NCBI RefSeq assembly: GCF_023062595.1
Contig: NZ_JALLAN010000021.1
Span: forward strand, 1-64,000
Direction of reading: 5' to 3'
From: Arthrobacter rhizosphaerae
GTDB taxonomy: Bacteria; Actinomycetota; Actinomycetes; Actinomycetales; Micrococcaceae
DNA: 64,000 bases
This document shows, piece after piece, positions 41,084 to 49,425 of the stretch; the stretch's first letter is position 1; each line of letters opens with the position of its first letter. Below the pieces are notes generated by a model. The model saw nothing but the letters and a program-made list of their open reading frames with translations, had not been told where the DNA came from and made no database searches. A program made the position numbers and the translations under genes.

Positions 41084-41509
41084 ATGGACATTGGTCAGGT
41101 CATCGAGCAGTACCACTCGGGATTAGATGTGTTTGCCGCGGGCGATCCGGAGCCGATCAAGGCAATGTACGCGCGGAGCGAGGACGTCCTGCTGGCGAAT
41201 CCCTTCGGCGGCTCCTCGCGCGGCTGGGATGCGGTTTCACAGGCGCTCGACTTCGCTTCATCGAACTTCCGCAATGGCGCGCCAGTTCGGACTGAAGAAG
41301 TTTCCCGCTACGTTGGCGCCGATCTCGTTACTCTGTTCGAGCGCGAGCATTGGGAGACCAAGGTGGGCGGTCGCGAAGAGCCCTCCCCCTTCGACTTGCG
41401 CGTCACGACCACTTTTCGCTTGGAGAGTGACGGATGGCATCTCGTCAGCCGCCACGCCGACCCGCTGACGACACCGCATCCCGACGGACCGATCCGCCCC
41501 ACGAACTGA
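41084..41509 (+). CDS. SnoaL/DUF4440-like (NTF2-fold) protein
   Basis: A 141-residue single-domain protein of the NTF2-like superfamily. It has an N-terminal helix (VIEQYHSGLDVFAAGDPEPIKAMYA) and a curved sheet ending in LRVTTTFRLESDGWHLVSRHAD, the usual C-terminal strand of SnoaL/ketosteroid-isomerase-like proteins. ATG 41084 has AGGAGG upstream. Catalytic role unknown; many are stress or small-molecule-binding proteins. Confidence 0.75.
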   Translation: MDIGQVIEQYHSGLDVFAAGDPEPIKAMYARSEDVLLANPFGGSSRGWDAVSQALDFASSNFRNGAPVRTEEVSRYVGADLVTLFEREHWETKVGGREEPSPFDLRVTTTFRLESDGWHLVSRHADPLTTPHPDGPIRPTN

Positions 41510-41529
41510 GTTTGGAGCGCCGCCAGCCC

Positions 41530-42456
41530 TCAGTCGTTCATCATCCTGATCTTGAGTGCTGCAGGCTCGAGAGTTACTGCCAGGTGTTTACCCGTACCGA
41601 CGTGGTCTCCGTCGAGCTGGAATTCCTGTTCGTGCTCCAGAATGATTTCGGCAGTCTTCCCCTGGAAGTACTCCACCGACGTGGTCTTGCGTTTGTTCCG
41701 TCCGAAGATGCCAGCCACCACTCCCAGCCAACCCAGGCGGCCACGAGGTGCGAGGATCAGGAGGTCCAGAACGCCGTCGTCCACCTTGGCCTCGGGAAAT
41801 ATCTCCACCCCGCCCATAATCCTGCCGCAGTTGCCGATCATCACGCTGCGAATGCGGCGCCGCACAGGGTGCCTTCCGTCCATGCTGATCCTGGCGCGCA
41901 CCGGCTTTCCCGGGAGCTTTCGGATGCCGGCTTCCACGTAGGCAAGCCAGCCCATCCTGTCCTTCAAAACATCGATGGTGTCCGCCATGATCGCTGCGTC
42001 ATAGCCCAGGCCGCCCATCACCAGAAAAACCTGCCGGTCGGCAGAGCCGTCCAGGTTGGTCCGGATAACGTCCACCGTGCGCTCGGTGCCGTTCAGCACA
42101 TCGTAGGCCGCGGCCACCGGATCTGTAATGTTGATGCCCAGGTTCCGCGCCAGCAGATTTCCGGTGCCCAATGGCACCAGTCCCAACGGGACCCCGCTGC
42201 CTGCCAGGATCTCGGCCACGCAGCGGACGGTGCCGTCGCCGCCCGCGGCAATAACGACGTCGACTCCTGCTTCCAGCGCCTCCCGCGTCTGTCCTTCCCC
42301 AGGGTCTTCAACCGTGGTTTCCAGCCATAGCGGCTCGGCCCATCCCTGGGTCTGGCACAGCCGGACAATGGAACCGCGCAACTCCGGGCCCACAGACTTG
42401 GCAGGATTGATGACGACGGCTGCCCGCAGAGTGGGGGTAGCGTTAGTGGCTGTCAT
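41530..42456 (-). CDS. Diacylglycerol kinase family lipid kinase
   Basis: 308 residues from ATG 42456, with AAGGA upstream. The catalytic domain of the DAGK/sphingosine kinase family is clear: AAVVINPAKS at the start, IAAGGDGTVRCVAEIL with the GGDGT nucleotide loop, and LGLVPLGTGNLLARNLGI. The C-terminal half (DDGVLDLLILAPRGRLGWLGVV) binds metal and lipid. It probably phosphorylates diacylglycerol or a related lipid alcohol at the membrane, feeding phospholipid turnover. A longer in-frame start at 42546 is unlikely. Confidence 0.88.
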   Translation of the reverse strand: MTATNATPTLRAAVVINPAKSVGPELRGSIVRLCQTQGWAEPLWLETTVEDPGEGQTREALEAGVDVVIAAGGDGTVRCVAEILAGSGVPLGLVPLGTGNLLARNLGINITDPVAAAYDVLNGTERTVDVIRTNLDGSADRQVFLVMGGLGYDAAIMADTIDVLKDRMGWLAYVEAGIRKLPGKPVRARISMDGRHPVRRRIRSVMIGNCGRIMGGVEIFPEAKVDDGVLDLLILAPRGRLGWLGVVAGIFGRNKRKTTSVEYFQGKTAEIILEHEQEFQLDGDHVGTGKHLAVTLEPAALKIRMMND

Positions 42457-42665
42457 AGCGTCCTTAAGAGTGGCGTCTACGCCGCGTGGCGACGGGAAAG
42501 GCCCCGAACTGAAATCGTATCGGGGATTGACCGGACTGGGCAGCACCGGCGCGGGGTCGTGGACGGTCCGCCCCTTCCACCCATAGGCTGGCTACGTTAG
42601 GGAACACTCCGGCCTGTCCGGGATACTCCTGGGGGCCGCGAAAGCAATGCGGAAGGCGGCGGAGC

Positions 42666-42911
42666 ATGACCGAAGCGGAGAACATTTCAGCAGAGGCCGA
42701 GGCGAACAGCAGGGACCCGCATGATTGGGGCCGGGCCATGGCCCGGGCAGTAACGAGGCTTGCTGAACAGCTCGCTCCGGAGGGAAGCGAGGACATCCAC
42801 GCCTCGGTGGTGGACAGGGAATTGTGCCTCACCATCAGGGACGATCCAGACGGCGTCCTCATCACGCTGTCGACTCAGTTCTCAGGGGAACGTACCAACC
42901 ACAAGAGCTGA
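42666..42911 (+). CDS. Small hypothetical protein
   Basis: An 81-residue acidic protein with an acceptable ribosome binding site (GGCGGAG) before ATG 42666. Codon use is typical for the neighbourhood. The N-terminal half looks helical (GRAMARAVTRLAEQLA) and the C-terminal half forms short strands (SVVDRELCLTIRDD, DGVLITLSTQF). I do not recognise the family. It lies in the gap between the lipid kinase (divergent) and pntB (convergent). It may be a real small regulator or a chance frame. Confidence 0.55.
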   Translation: MTEAENISAEAEANSRDPHDWGRAMARAVTRLAEQLAPEGSEDIHASVVDRELCLTIRDDPDGVLITLSTQFSGERTNHKS

Positions 42912-42944
42912 AACGCCCATGCTTGATATAAAGCCTCGTGATTT

Positions 42945-44318
42945 TTAGAGGCCCTTGACCGCGCCAAGCACCTTGGTGAGGGATTCCTTGGCGTCCCCGA
43001 ACAGCAGCGTTGTCTGCGGTTCAAACATCAGGTCATTTTCAATGCCGGCAAAGCCAGGGCGCATCGAGCGCTTGAGGAAGACCACTTGGCGCGCATCGGC
43101 AACTTCGAGGATGGGCATACCGTAGATCGGCGAGCCGGAGGAGGTCTTGGCGGCCGGGTTAACCACGTCGTTCGCTCCGACCACCAAGGCGACGTCGGCC
43201 GTTCTGAACTCCGAGTTGATCTCGCCCATTTCCTTGAGCGACTCGTACGGCACGTTGGCCTCGGCGAGGAGTACGTTCATGTGTCCGGGCATGCGCCCTG
43301 CCACCGGGTGGATGGCGAAGTCCACCTGGATGCCCCGGGCCTCGAGCGCCTGGGCCAGTTCCGCAGCTGTGTGCTGTCCCTGGGCAACGGCCAGGCCGTA
43401 CCCGGGAACGATGATCACGCGCTGCGCGTAGCCCAGCAGCACGGCCACGTCCTCGGCGCTGGAGGACCGCACTGGCCGGTCACTCGCCGTCGTCGAACCC
43501 GCCGTCGAACCTCCGCGGAAGGCCCCGAAGAGGATGCCGGCAACGCTTCTGCCCATCGCTGCAGCCATGGCCCGGGTGAGGATAGTACCTGAGGCGCCCA
43601 CGAGCGTGCCGGCGACGAGGAGAAGCACGTTGCCGAGCACCAGGCCGCTGGCCGCGACAGCGAGGCCGGTGAAGGCGTTCAGGAGCGAAATGACGATGGG
43701 AACGTCAGCGCCGCCCACCGGAAGCACCAGCAGGACGCCTGCAGCCAGTCCCAGCACCATCAGTATCAAAGCCAGCGCCAACGAACCGGTCAGAACGACG
43801 GCGGTAGCGGCACCCAGCGCTGCGATCAGCACAGCGGCCATCAGCACAGGCAGACCCGGGAACACAATCGGCCGGGTGGTCATGAGCTCCTGCAGCTTGG
43901 CAAACGTGATGGCCGAGCCGGCGAAGGAGACGGCACCCACCAGCAAAGTGAAGACTACCGCCAGGCGCACCCAGGATTCCTCGGCATGCCCGAGTTCCAG
44001 GAGTGCCACGAGCGCCGCGGCACCGCCGCCCACACCGTTGAAGAGGGCCACGAGCTGGGGCATCTGGGTCATTTGCACGCGACGGGCAACGGGCGCCGCC
44101 ACAGCTGTGCCGACGGCAATGGCGCCCAGGATCCAGGGCACATTGTCGAGTTTTGCCGAAAAGAAAACAGTGACAACCGCCAGGAGCGCCCCGAAGGCGC
44201 CGAGGAGGTTTCCCTGTCTGGCAGTTCGGGGGGAATTGAGGCCCTTGAGCGCGAGGATAAAGAAAACAGCAGCGGCGAGATACAGCAGCGCCGTCCAGAC
44301 GGGATCGAGGAGGGTCAC
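42945..44318 (-). CDS. pntB: NAD(P) transhydrogenase subunit beta
   Basis: 457 residues: about eight or nine membrane helices of domain II, then the NADP(H)-binding domain III with VIIVPGYGLAVAQGQHTAAEL, INSEFRTADVALVVGANDVVNPAA and VVFLKRSMRPGFAGIEN. With PntAA and PntAB it couples hydride transfer from NADH to NADP+ to proton entry, supplying NADPH. The start overlaps the PntAB stop by four bases. Length and motifs are normal. Confidence 0.94.
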   Translation of the reverse strand: MTLLDPVWTALLYLAAAVFFILALKGLNSPRTARQGNLLGAFGALLAVVTVFFSAKLDNVPWILGAIAVGTAVAAPVARRVQMTQMPQLVALFNGVGGGAAALVALLELGHAEESWVRLAVVFTLLVGAVSFAGSAITFAKLQELMTTRPIVFPGLPVLMAAVLIAALGAATAVVLTGSLALALILMVLGLAAGVLLVLPVGGADVPIVISLLNAFTGLAVAASGLVLGNVLLLVAGTLVGASGTILTRAMAAAMGRSVAGILFGAFRGGSTAGSTTASDRPVRSSSAEDVAVLLGYAQRVIIVPGYGLAVAQGQHTAAELAQALEARGIQVDFAIHPVAGRMPGHMNVLLAEANVPYESLKEMGEINSEFRTADVALVVGANDVVNPAAKTSSGSPIYGMPILEVADARQVVFLKRSMRPGFAGIENDLMFEPQTTLLFGDAKESLTKVLGAVKGL

Positions 44319-44641
44319 TTTTGGACCTCCCGGTTTCCTGAACTGGTTTTTTCCAGACCCGGCTTCTTACGGCCGCGGAACATTTCCAGCATGCGGTCCG
44401 TCACCACAAAGCCGCCCACCAGGTTGGCTGTGGCCAGGACTACCGCGAGCAGGGCCACCGCGAGCACCCACGGGTCGGCGGCTTGGCCCGCGACGATGAT
44501 CGCGCCCACCAGGATGATGCCGTGGATGGCGTTGGCCCCGGACATGAGCGGGGTGTGCAGGGTGCTGGAAACCTTGGAAACCACTTCGAAGCCCACAAAA
44601 ACCGCCAGCACGGTGATGGTGAGCAAACTGATCGGATCCAT
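44315..44641 (-). CDS. pntAB: NAD(P) transhydrogenase subunit alpha 2 (membrane part)
   Basis: A 108-residue membrane protein with three helices (LLTITVLAVFVGFEVVSKV, a GAIIVAGQA segment, LAVALLAVVLATANLVGGFVVTDRML). It is the separate domain-II piece of the alpha subunit found where PntA is split into PntAA and PntAB, as in many actinobacteria. Start and stop overlap the neighbours (1 and 4 bases), giving tight translational coupling. Confidence 0.92.
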   Translation of the reverse strand: MDPISLLTITVLAVFVGFEVVSKVSSTLHTPLMSGANAIHGIILVGAIIVAGQAADPWVLAVALLAVVLATANLVGGFVVTDRMLEMFRGRKKPGLEKTSSGNREVQK

Positions 44642-45837
44642 CAGGACACCCCCTCATTCGGTGCAGCCATATTCGGCGCGGAGGCGTTTTCCATCGCGAG
44701 CAGATGCAGCGCTTGGGCGGTGGGCTCGTGCTGCACAACGCCGTCGTGCGTCAGGCAGGACGCTGCCAGGACCTCATCCTCAAAGTGCGGCGCCACAACG
44801 CCTTCCTGCGTCATCAGGGCGAGCAGGTTCGCCACATTCTTGGCGTAGAGACGCGACGCGTCTGCCGGCATTGCGGACGCAGCATCCTTCATGCCCACCA
44901 CGGTGACAGCACCCTGGCCATCTGCGGTTGGAACCTGGAGGTCCTCTCCGGGAACCGATCCCTCCACGTTCCCGCCAGACTCCGCCGCGAGGTCGACGAC
45001 GACGGAACCCGGGCGCATGCCCTGCACCATTTCCCGGGTCACCAGGAGAGGGGCACGCCGTCCAGGGACTGCCGCCGTCGTTATCAGGACGTCTGACTGG
45101 GCAACGTGCGGGGCCAGCAGCTGGCGTTGCAGTGCGCCGCGATCGGCGCTGAGCTCCCGGGCATAGCCGCCGGACGCCTCCGCAGTCTCAAGGTCCAGTT
45201 TGATGAACGTGCCTCCCATTGAGGTGACTTCCTCAGCCGAGGAAGGCCGGATGTCGTTGGCCGAAACGCGGGCGCCCAGGCGCTTTGCCGTCCCGATGGC
45301 CTGGAGACCGGCCACTCCGACGCCGAGCACCAGCACACGCGCCGGAGGGATCGTTCCAGCGGCGGTCATGTACAGCGGAAAAAAGCGAGGGAAGCGCATT
45401 GCTGCCTCAAGCACGCAGCGGTAACCGGCCACCAGGGCCTGGGAAGAGAGGGCGTCCATCGATTGGGCCCGAGAGATGCGGGGCACCAGTTCCAGGGCGA
45501 AGGAGGTCACCCCGGCGGCCGCGAGCGCCTGGACGGTGGGAAGCTCCGACGACGGCGAGGCAAGGCCAACCGTGATTGCTCCGGGTTTGAGGCGCTGTGC
45601 CGTTGCCGGTTCCAGCGGGCGTACATGGGCGTAGACATCCAGCTCCTGAAGGTTCAGCTCGGGGATGATGTGAGCCCCGGCCTGGCGGTAGTCGTCGTCG
45701 CTGTTTCCGGCAGCCGTTCCGGCCCCCGCCTCCACCAGCACCTCAAGGCCAAGACCCGCCAGCTGCTTTACGGTTTCGGGCGTCGCGGCCACCCGCCGCT
45801 CTCCGTCCCGGCGTTCGCGCGCTATTCCTAGCTTCAC
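44641..45837 (-). CDS. pntAA: NAD(P) transhydrogenase subunit alpha 1 (NAD-binding)
   Basis: 398 residues from GTG 45837 (GGGGAG upstream). LGIARERRDGERRVAATPETVKQL is the family N-terminus. ARVLVLGVGVAGLQAIGTAKRLGARVSANDIRP is the NAD-binding Rossmann fold shared with alanine dehydrogenase. VVDLAAESGGNVEGSVPGE closes the active cleft. This soluble domain I oxidises NADH. The 5' region up to 46192 is a 355-bp divergent gap containing a perfect 13-bp palindrome and the promoter of the sugar operon. A longer in-frame start at 45987 lacks family similarity. Confidence 0.93.
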   Translation of the reverse strand: MKLGIARERRDGERRVAATPETVKQLAGLGLEVLVEAGAGTAAGNSDDDYRQAGAHIIPELNLQELDVYAHVRPLEPATAQRLKPGAITVGLASPSSELPTVQALAAAGVTSFALELVPRISRAQSMDALSSQALVAGYRCVLEAAMRFPRFFPLYMTAAGTIPPARVLVLGVGVAGLQAIGTAKRLGARVSANDIRPSSAEEVTSMGGTFIKLDLETAEASGGYARELSADRGALQRQLLAPHVAQSDVLITTAAVPGRRAPLLVTREMVQGMRPGSVVVDLAAESGGNVEGSVPGEDLQVPTADGQGAVTVVGMKDAASAMPADASRLYAKNVANLLALMTQEGVVAPHFEDEVLAASCLTHDGVVQHEPTAQALHLLAMENASAPNMAAPNEGVS

Positions 45838-45975
45838 CCGCCACTCCCCTTCCGACGAGTGCAGCGGCGGCTTGCCGGTTCTTCGCCGGTGGGCGATGCC
45901 TTGCGGAGCAACACTGCTGCACGTGGTTGGCACGAGTCTATGGCCCCTTGGGTCCGCTTGGTGTGAACAGGCAAG

Positions 45976-46008
45976 TAATTCCCTCAAATTTGGATTTTGA
46001 GGGAATTA
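45976..46008. promoter_or_regulatory. Perfect 13-bp-arm palindrome in the pntAA / sugar operon gap
   Basis: TAATTCCCTCAAA (45976-45988) and TTTGAGGGAATTA (45996-46008) flank 7 bp. It sits 139 bp upstream of pntAA and 65 bp before the -35 of the sugar operon, in AT-rich sequence unlike its surroundings. It may be an operator for pnt or a bidirectional transcription barrier. Confidence 0.55.
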
Positions 46009-46072
46009 GCTGCCGGTTCATTCCGTGGGCCGAGGGTCATCGGCTTTGACGGGACAGTACCAAATGTGACGC

Positions 46073-46133
46073 TTGACACTCGCCGGAAGGGACGCATACT
46101 CTAGGTGCCAAGTCGTTTTACCAAAACGATTTG
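46073..46133 (+). promoter_or_regulatory. Promoter with tandem LacI-type operators for the fructan operon
   Basis: TTGACA (46073-46078), a 16-bp spacer and CATACT (46095-46100) form the promoter. Downstream lie CAAAACGATTTG (46122-46133), matching the symmetric LacI-family form CAAANCGNTTTG with central CG, and a weaker overlapping-style copy CAAGTCGTTTTA (46109-46120). The two halves together also read TCGTTTT-ACC-AAAACGA. Repression by the LacI-family protein encoded at 50826 is inferred. Confidence 0.65.
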
Positions 46134-46192
46134 TCACCGTTCTCCCTCCTCTTCTGAATTTTCCGTTCCCCAGAGAAAGTGAGTCGACAGCG

Positions 46193-47467
46193 ATGTCCAC
46201 TCGAACAACCATCAACAGGTTTGCCACTATTGGCGGCCTCTGCACAGCCGTAGCACTCACCGCCGCCGGGTGCGGCGCTGGGGGCCCGACGTCGTCGGGC
46301 AGCGCTGCCAGCACCGTCAATGTCCTGGTAGAGGCCGGCGGCCACGCGGAGCTGACCGGCGTGGCCGAGCAATGCAAGAAGGACGCCGGGATCGACGTCA
46401 ACTTCGTCGAACTCCCTTACGACGGCATGTTCAACAGGCTTTCCAGCGAATTCTCCTCCGGCAATGTCTCCTTCGACGTCGCGGCCCTTGACTCCGTCTG
46501 GCTGCCCAGCTTCAAGGATGCGGTCCAGCCGATCGATGAACTCTTCACCGACGAGGCCAAAAAGGACATCTTCCCGGCGCTCGTGAAGGAAGCGAACGTG
46601 GATGGCCACTTCATTGGCATGCCCGCCTGGACCAACGCCGAGATCATCCTCTACCGCAAGGACCTTTTCGAGGACCCGCAGAACAAGGCCGATTTCAAGG
46701 CCAAGTACGGCTACGACCTCGCCGCGCCCACCACATGGAAGCAGTACCAGGAAGTCTCGGAGTTCTTCACGAAGGACGGGATGTATGGAACCGACGTGAA
46801 GGGCGGTGTGGAGACCGAATGGCTTGCCCACGTCCTCCAGGCAGGCTCCCCGATGGTGCTGGACGGAAACGACGTCGTCATTGACAATGCAGCACACAAG
46901 GAAGCCCTGGACTTCTACACCAGCCTTGCATCGTCTGCCCCTCCGGGCGCGGCACAGGTTGACTGGGCAGCGGCCCAAAATCTGTTCAACCAGGGCAAGA
47001 CGGCCATGACCCGGTTCTGGGCCCACGCCTACCGCCAGATCCCCAAGGACGCCCCGGTGGCAGGCAAGGTGGGCACAGCGCCGATGATCGGAGGCAGCGC
47101 CGGCATAGCAGGAGTTCCCGGCCCCTGGTACCTGACGGTTCCCAAGGCCACGAAGAACACCGAGAACGCCAAGAAGTTCATCAAATGCGCCTACGACCAC
47201 AACGACCTCGGCATTCAATCCAGCCTTGGCCTGGCCTCGCGCATCTCGGCTTTCGAGAAGTACCAGGACCAGCCCGGTTATGAAAGCTTCGGCCCGCTGA
47301 TCGAGACCCTCAACGGGAAGGCCACCGGCACGCGCCCGGCGACAGAAAAGTGGCAGCAGATCGTTGACACGGTTTTGGTACCCCTCCTGCAGAAGGCCGT
47401 GGCCGGCGGGGACTCCGCTGCCCTCCTGGCCGACGCCAAGAAGCAGATCCAGGACCTCCTTAAGTAA
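46193..47467 (+). CDS. ABC sugar importer, substrate-binding lipoprotein
   Basis: 424 residues from ATG 46193. A signal peptide ends in TAAGC with lipidated Cys27. The mature part (NVLVEAGGHAELTGVAEQCKKDAGIDVNFVELPYDGMFNRLSSEF, then DVAALDSVWLPSFKDAVQPID) is a family-1-type binding protein for oligosaccharides. Its neighbours predict an inulin-derived ligand such as difructose anhydride III or inulo-oligosaccharides; this is inference. A TTG start at 46073 is in frame but falls on the promoter -35. It is first gene of the operon and is followed by a stem-loop. Confidence 0.88.
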   Translation: MSTRTTINRFATIGGLCTAVALTAAGCGAGGPTSSGSAASTVNVLVEAGGHAELTGVAEQCKKDAGIDVNFVELPYDGMFNRLSSEFSSGNVSFDVAALDSVWLPSFKDAVQPIDELFTDEAKKDIFPALVKEANVDGHFIGMPAWTNAEIILYRKDLFEDPQNKADFKAKYGYDLAAPTTWKQYQEVSEFFTKDGMYGTDVKGGVETEWLAHVLQAGSPMVLDGNDVVIDNAAHKEALDFYTSLASSAPPGAAQVDWAAAQNLFNQGKTAMTRFWAHAYRQIPKDAPVAGKVGTAPMIGGSAGIAGVPGPWYLTVPKATKNTENAKKFIKCAYDHNDLGIQSSLGLASRISAFEKYQDQPGYESFGPLIETLNGKATGTRPATEKWQQIVDTVLVPLLQKAVAGGDSAALLADAKKQIQDLLK

Positions 47468-47475
47468 GACCCCGT

Positions 47476-47505
47476 GGCCGGCACTTGGCTCAACGAGTGC
47501 CGGCC
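47476..47505 (+). other. Intercistronic stem-loop after the binding-protein gene
   Basis: GGCCGGCACT (47476-47485) and AGTGCCGGCC (47496-47505) form a perfect 10-bp stem, loop 10 nt, between the binding-protein stop and the permease start. As in malE-type operons, it likely protects the upstream message or reduces read-through, so that binding protein exceeds permease. It argues against translation starting at GTG 47474. Confidence 0.65.
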
Positions 47506-47533
47506 GCGGCCCCAACCAGCGGAAGAGAAAACC

Positions 47534-48421
47534 GTGCGCATCTCCGATCGCCGCTTCGCAATGTTCCTGATGGCCCCGGCGGCTCTGTTCCTCGCAGTAT
47601 TCGTGGCCTACCCCCTGTTCCGTCTGGTGACGGACAGCTTCTTCAAAATCTCGCCCATGGCCGGAGGGCCCCGCGATTTCGTGGGGCTGGACAACTACTT
47701 CCGGGCCTTCGCCTCAGAAGCCTTCATGGGGGCCGGCTGGCGTACACTCGCCTACACCCTTGTGGTGGTCACCCTCGAATTCGCCCTGGGTCTGGGTATG
47801 GCCTTGCTGTTCACCATGCTGGGCCGCAATTCCCAGATCTGGCGGACTGTATTCCTGTACCCCCTGATGATTGCCCCCATCGTGGCCGGCCTGCTGTGGA
47901 AGTTTCTCATGATCGACAACTTCGGCCTGATCGGGACGCTCCTGCACCAGGCAGGAATTCTGCAAAACCCGAACCAGATCGGCTGGCTTTCGGACCCGAA
48001 CATCGTGCTCTTCTCGGTGGCGATTCCGGACATCTGGCTCACCACATCGTTTATGTGCCTCGTGCTGTTCGCCGGCCTGCAGAATATCCCCGGAGACCTC
48101 ATCGAGGCAGCCCGGCTGGACGGGGCGCGGGCCCCGGCCTTGTTGTTCCGTATCATCCTTCCCCTGCTCCGCCCCGTTATCGCCGTCGCCCTCGTAGTGC
48201 GGGGTATCGACGCCGCCAGGGCCTTCGACACCATCCTCATTCAGACCAACGGCGGTCCACAGTCCGCCTCGGAAACCATGAGCCTGCTGATCTACCGCAC
48301 CATGATCCGCTTCGGCGATCCGGGGTTGGCAAGCGCCATGGGCACCATCTACCTGCTGGCCATGCTCGGTGTTGCATTTTTCGCCGTCTCCACCATCTGG
48401 CGGCCAGGAAAGGACAACTGA
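47534..48421 (+). CDS. ABC sugar importer permease 1 (MalF-like)
   Basis: 295 residues from GTG 47534, which has GGAAGAG at good spacing. Six hydrophobic segments start with MFLMAPAALFLAVFVAYPLFRLV. The cytoplasmic EAA loop reads LIEAARLDGARAPALLFRIILPLLRP, the usual contact to the ATPase. It pairs with permease 2; the operon carries no ATPase gene, as is common for actinobacterial sugar importers that share a MsiK-type ATPase. The stop overlaps the next start by one base. Confidence 0.88.
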   Translation: MRISDRRFAMFLMAPAALFLAVFVAYPLFRLVTDSFFKISPMAGGPRDFVGLDNYFRAFASEAFMGAGWRTLAYTLVVVTLEFALGLGMALLFTMLGRNSQIWRTVFLYPLMIAPIVAGLLWKFLMIDNFGLIGTLLHQAGILQNPNQIGWLSDPNIVLFSVAIPDIWLTTSFMCLVLFAGLQNIPGDLIEAARLDGARAPALLFRIILPLLRPVIAVALVVRGIDAARAFDTILIQTNGGPQSASETMSLLIYRTMIRFGDPGLASAMGTIYLLAMLGVAFFAVSTIWRPGKDN

Positions 48422-49398
48422 TGAGCATTGCAGATTCACGCCTTGGCGGCACCCCGGCAACGGAAACCACTCTCCTACCGGCATCCGGCGCATCCCGGAA
48501 GGGTCATGGAAGCCAAACAGCGGCAGGGGGAGGCAAGCGGCGCCGCCCGCGCCACCATGCGGAGGGCCTCGAGGCGGGCAAGCGCAGCACCAGGACCCTG
48601 CTCTGGATTCTCCTCGCGATAGCCATGGTGCTGTACGGGTTCCCGTTCCTCTACCTGCTGTTCACCTCTTTCAAGACTCCGATCGACACCATAGCGGTGC
48701 CGCCCACGATCCTGCCCAAGGATTGGACACTGGAAAACTACACCAACGCTCTGGGACGCAGCGGGGTGCTCGCCTCATTCATCAACAGCACCCAGACGGC
48801 CATCATCAGCACGGCGCTGTCCCTGGTCCTGGCGGTCCCCGCGGCCTATGGGATCACCAGGTACAAGACTCCGAGCGGCCGGGTGTTCATCATGGCTGCG
48901 CTGGTGACCCGTATGGTGCCGCCGGTTGCCATCGGCATCCCGCTGGCTTCCATGATGGCGACGGCGGGACTTGCCGATACGCCCATCGCGCTGTCCATTG
49001 CGCACACCACCATTTCTCTGCCGCTCTCGATCTGGCTGATGTCCAGCTTCTTTGAGGCCGTGCCGCAGGACCTTGAAGAGGCAGCCACAGTTGACGGCTG
49101 CAGCCGGCTCGGCGCGCTCTGGCGGGTTGTCATTCCGGTGGTGTCCGGAGGCATTGCCGTCACCGCAATTTTCGCTTTCCTCGCGTCCTGGAACGAGTTC
49201 CTGTTCGCGCTCCTGATGACAGCAATCAGGTCGCAGACCACCCCGGTGGTCATCGCAAACTTCCAGACGCAGTTCGGGCTGGACTGGGGATCCATGACGG
49301 CCCTCGCCGCCGTCTATTCGATCCCGGTCATCCTTCTCACCCTTCTCTTGCAGCGCAAGATTGTCGCCGGCATGACGCTTGGCGCCGTCAAGGGCTGA
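48421..49398 (+). CDS. ABC sugar importer permease 2 (MalG-like)
   Basis: 325 residues from ATG 48421. The first 60 residues are Gly/Ser/Arg-rich and cytoplasmic, followed by six membrane segments. PVAIGIPLASMMATAGLADTPIALSIAHTTISLPLSIWLM precedes the EAA loop DLEEAATVDGCSRLGALWRVVIPVV. Typical MalG-class permease. A longer reading that begins at 47485 runs antiparallel in sense through permease 1 and is not real. It is followed 27 bp later by the beta-helix enzyme gene. Confidence 0.88.
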   Translation: MSIADSRLGGTPATETTLLPASGASRKGHGSQTAAGGGKRRRPRHHAEGLEAGKRSTRTLLWILLAIAMVLYGFPFLYLLFTSFKTPIDTIAVPPTILPKDWTLENYTNALGRSGVLASFINSTQTAIISTALSLVLAVPAAYGITRYKTPSGRVFIMAALVTRMVPPVAIGIPLASMMATAGLADTPIALSIAHTTISLPLSIWLMSSFFEAVPQDLEEAATVDGCSRLGALWRVVIPVVSGGIAVTAIFAFLASWNEFLFALLMTAIRSQTTPVVIANFQTQFGLDWGSMTALAAVYSIPVILLTLLLQRKIVAGMTLGAVKG

Positions 49399-49425
49399 GA
49401 AACCACAACACAAGGGGAAGTACCT

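Noticed and set aside
45838..46192. Small genes or RNA genes in the longest gap between operons
   Set aside because: Apart from the palindrome and the promoter/operator no tRNA-like cloverleaf or supported frame was seen.
46118..47515. 465-residue minus-strand frame opposite the sugar-binding protein
   Set aside because: Shadow frame; the plus strand has signal peptide, lipobox and family motifs.
47485..48420. N-terminal extension of the second sugar permease
   Set aside because: This stretch is an out-of-frame reading of permease 1; the real ATG at 48421 overlaps the permease 1 stop.
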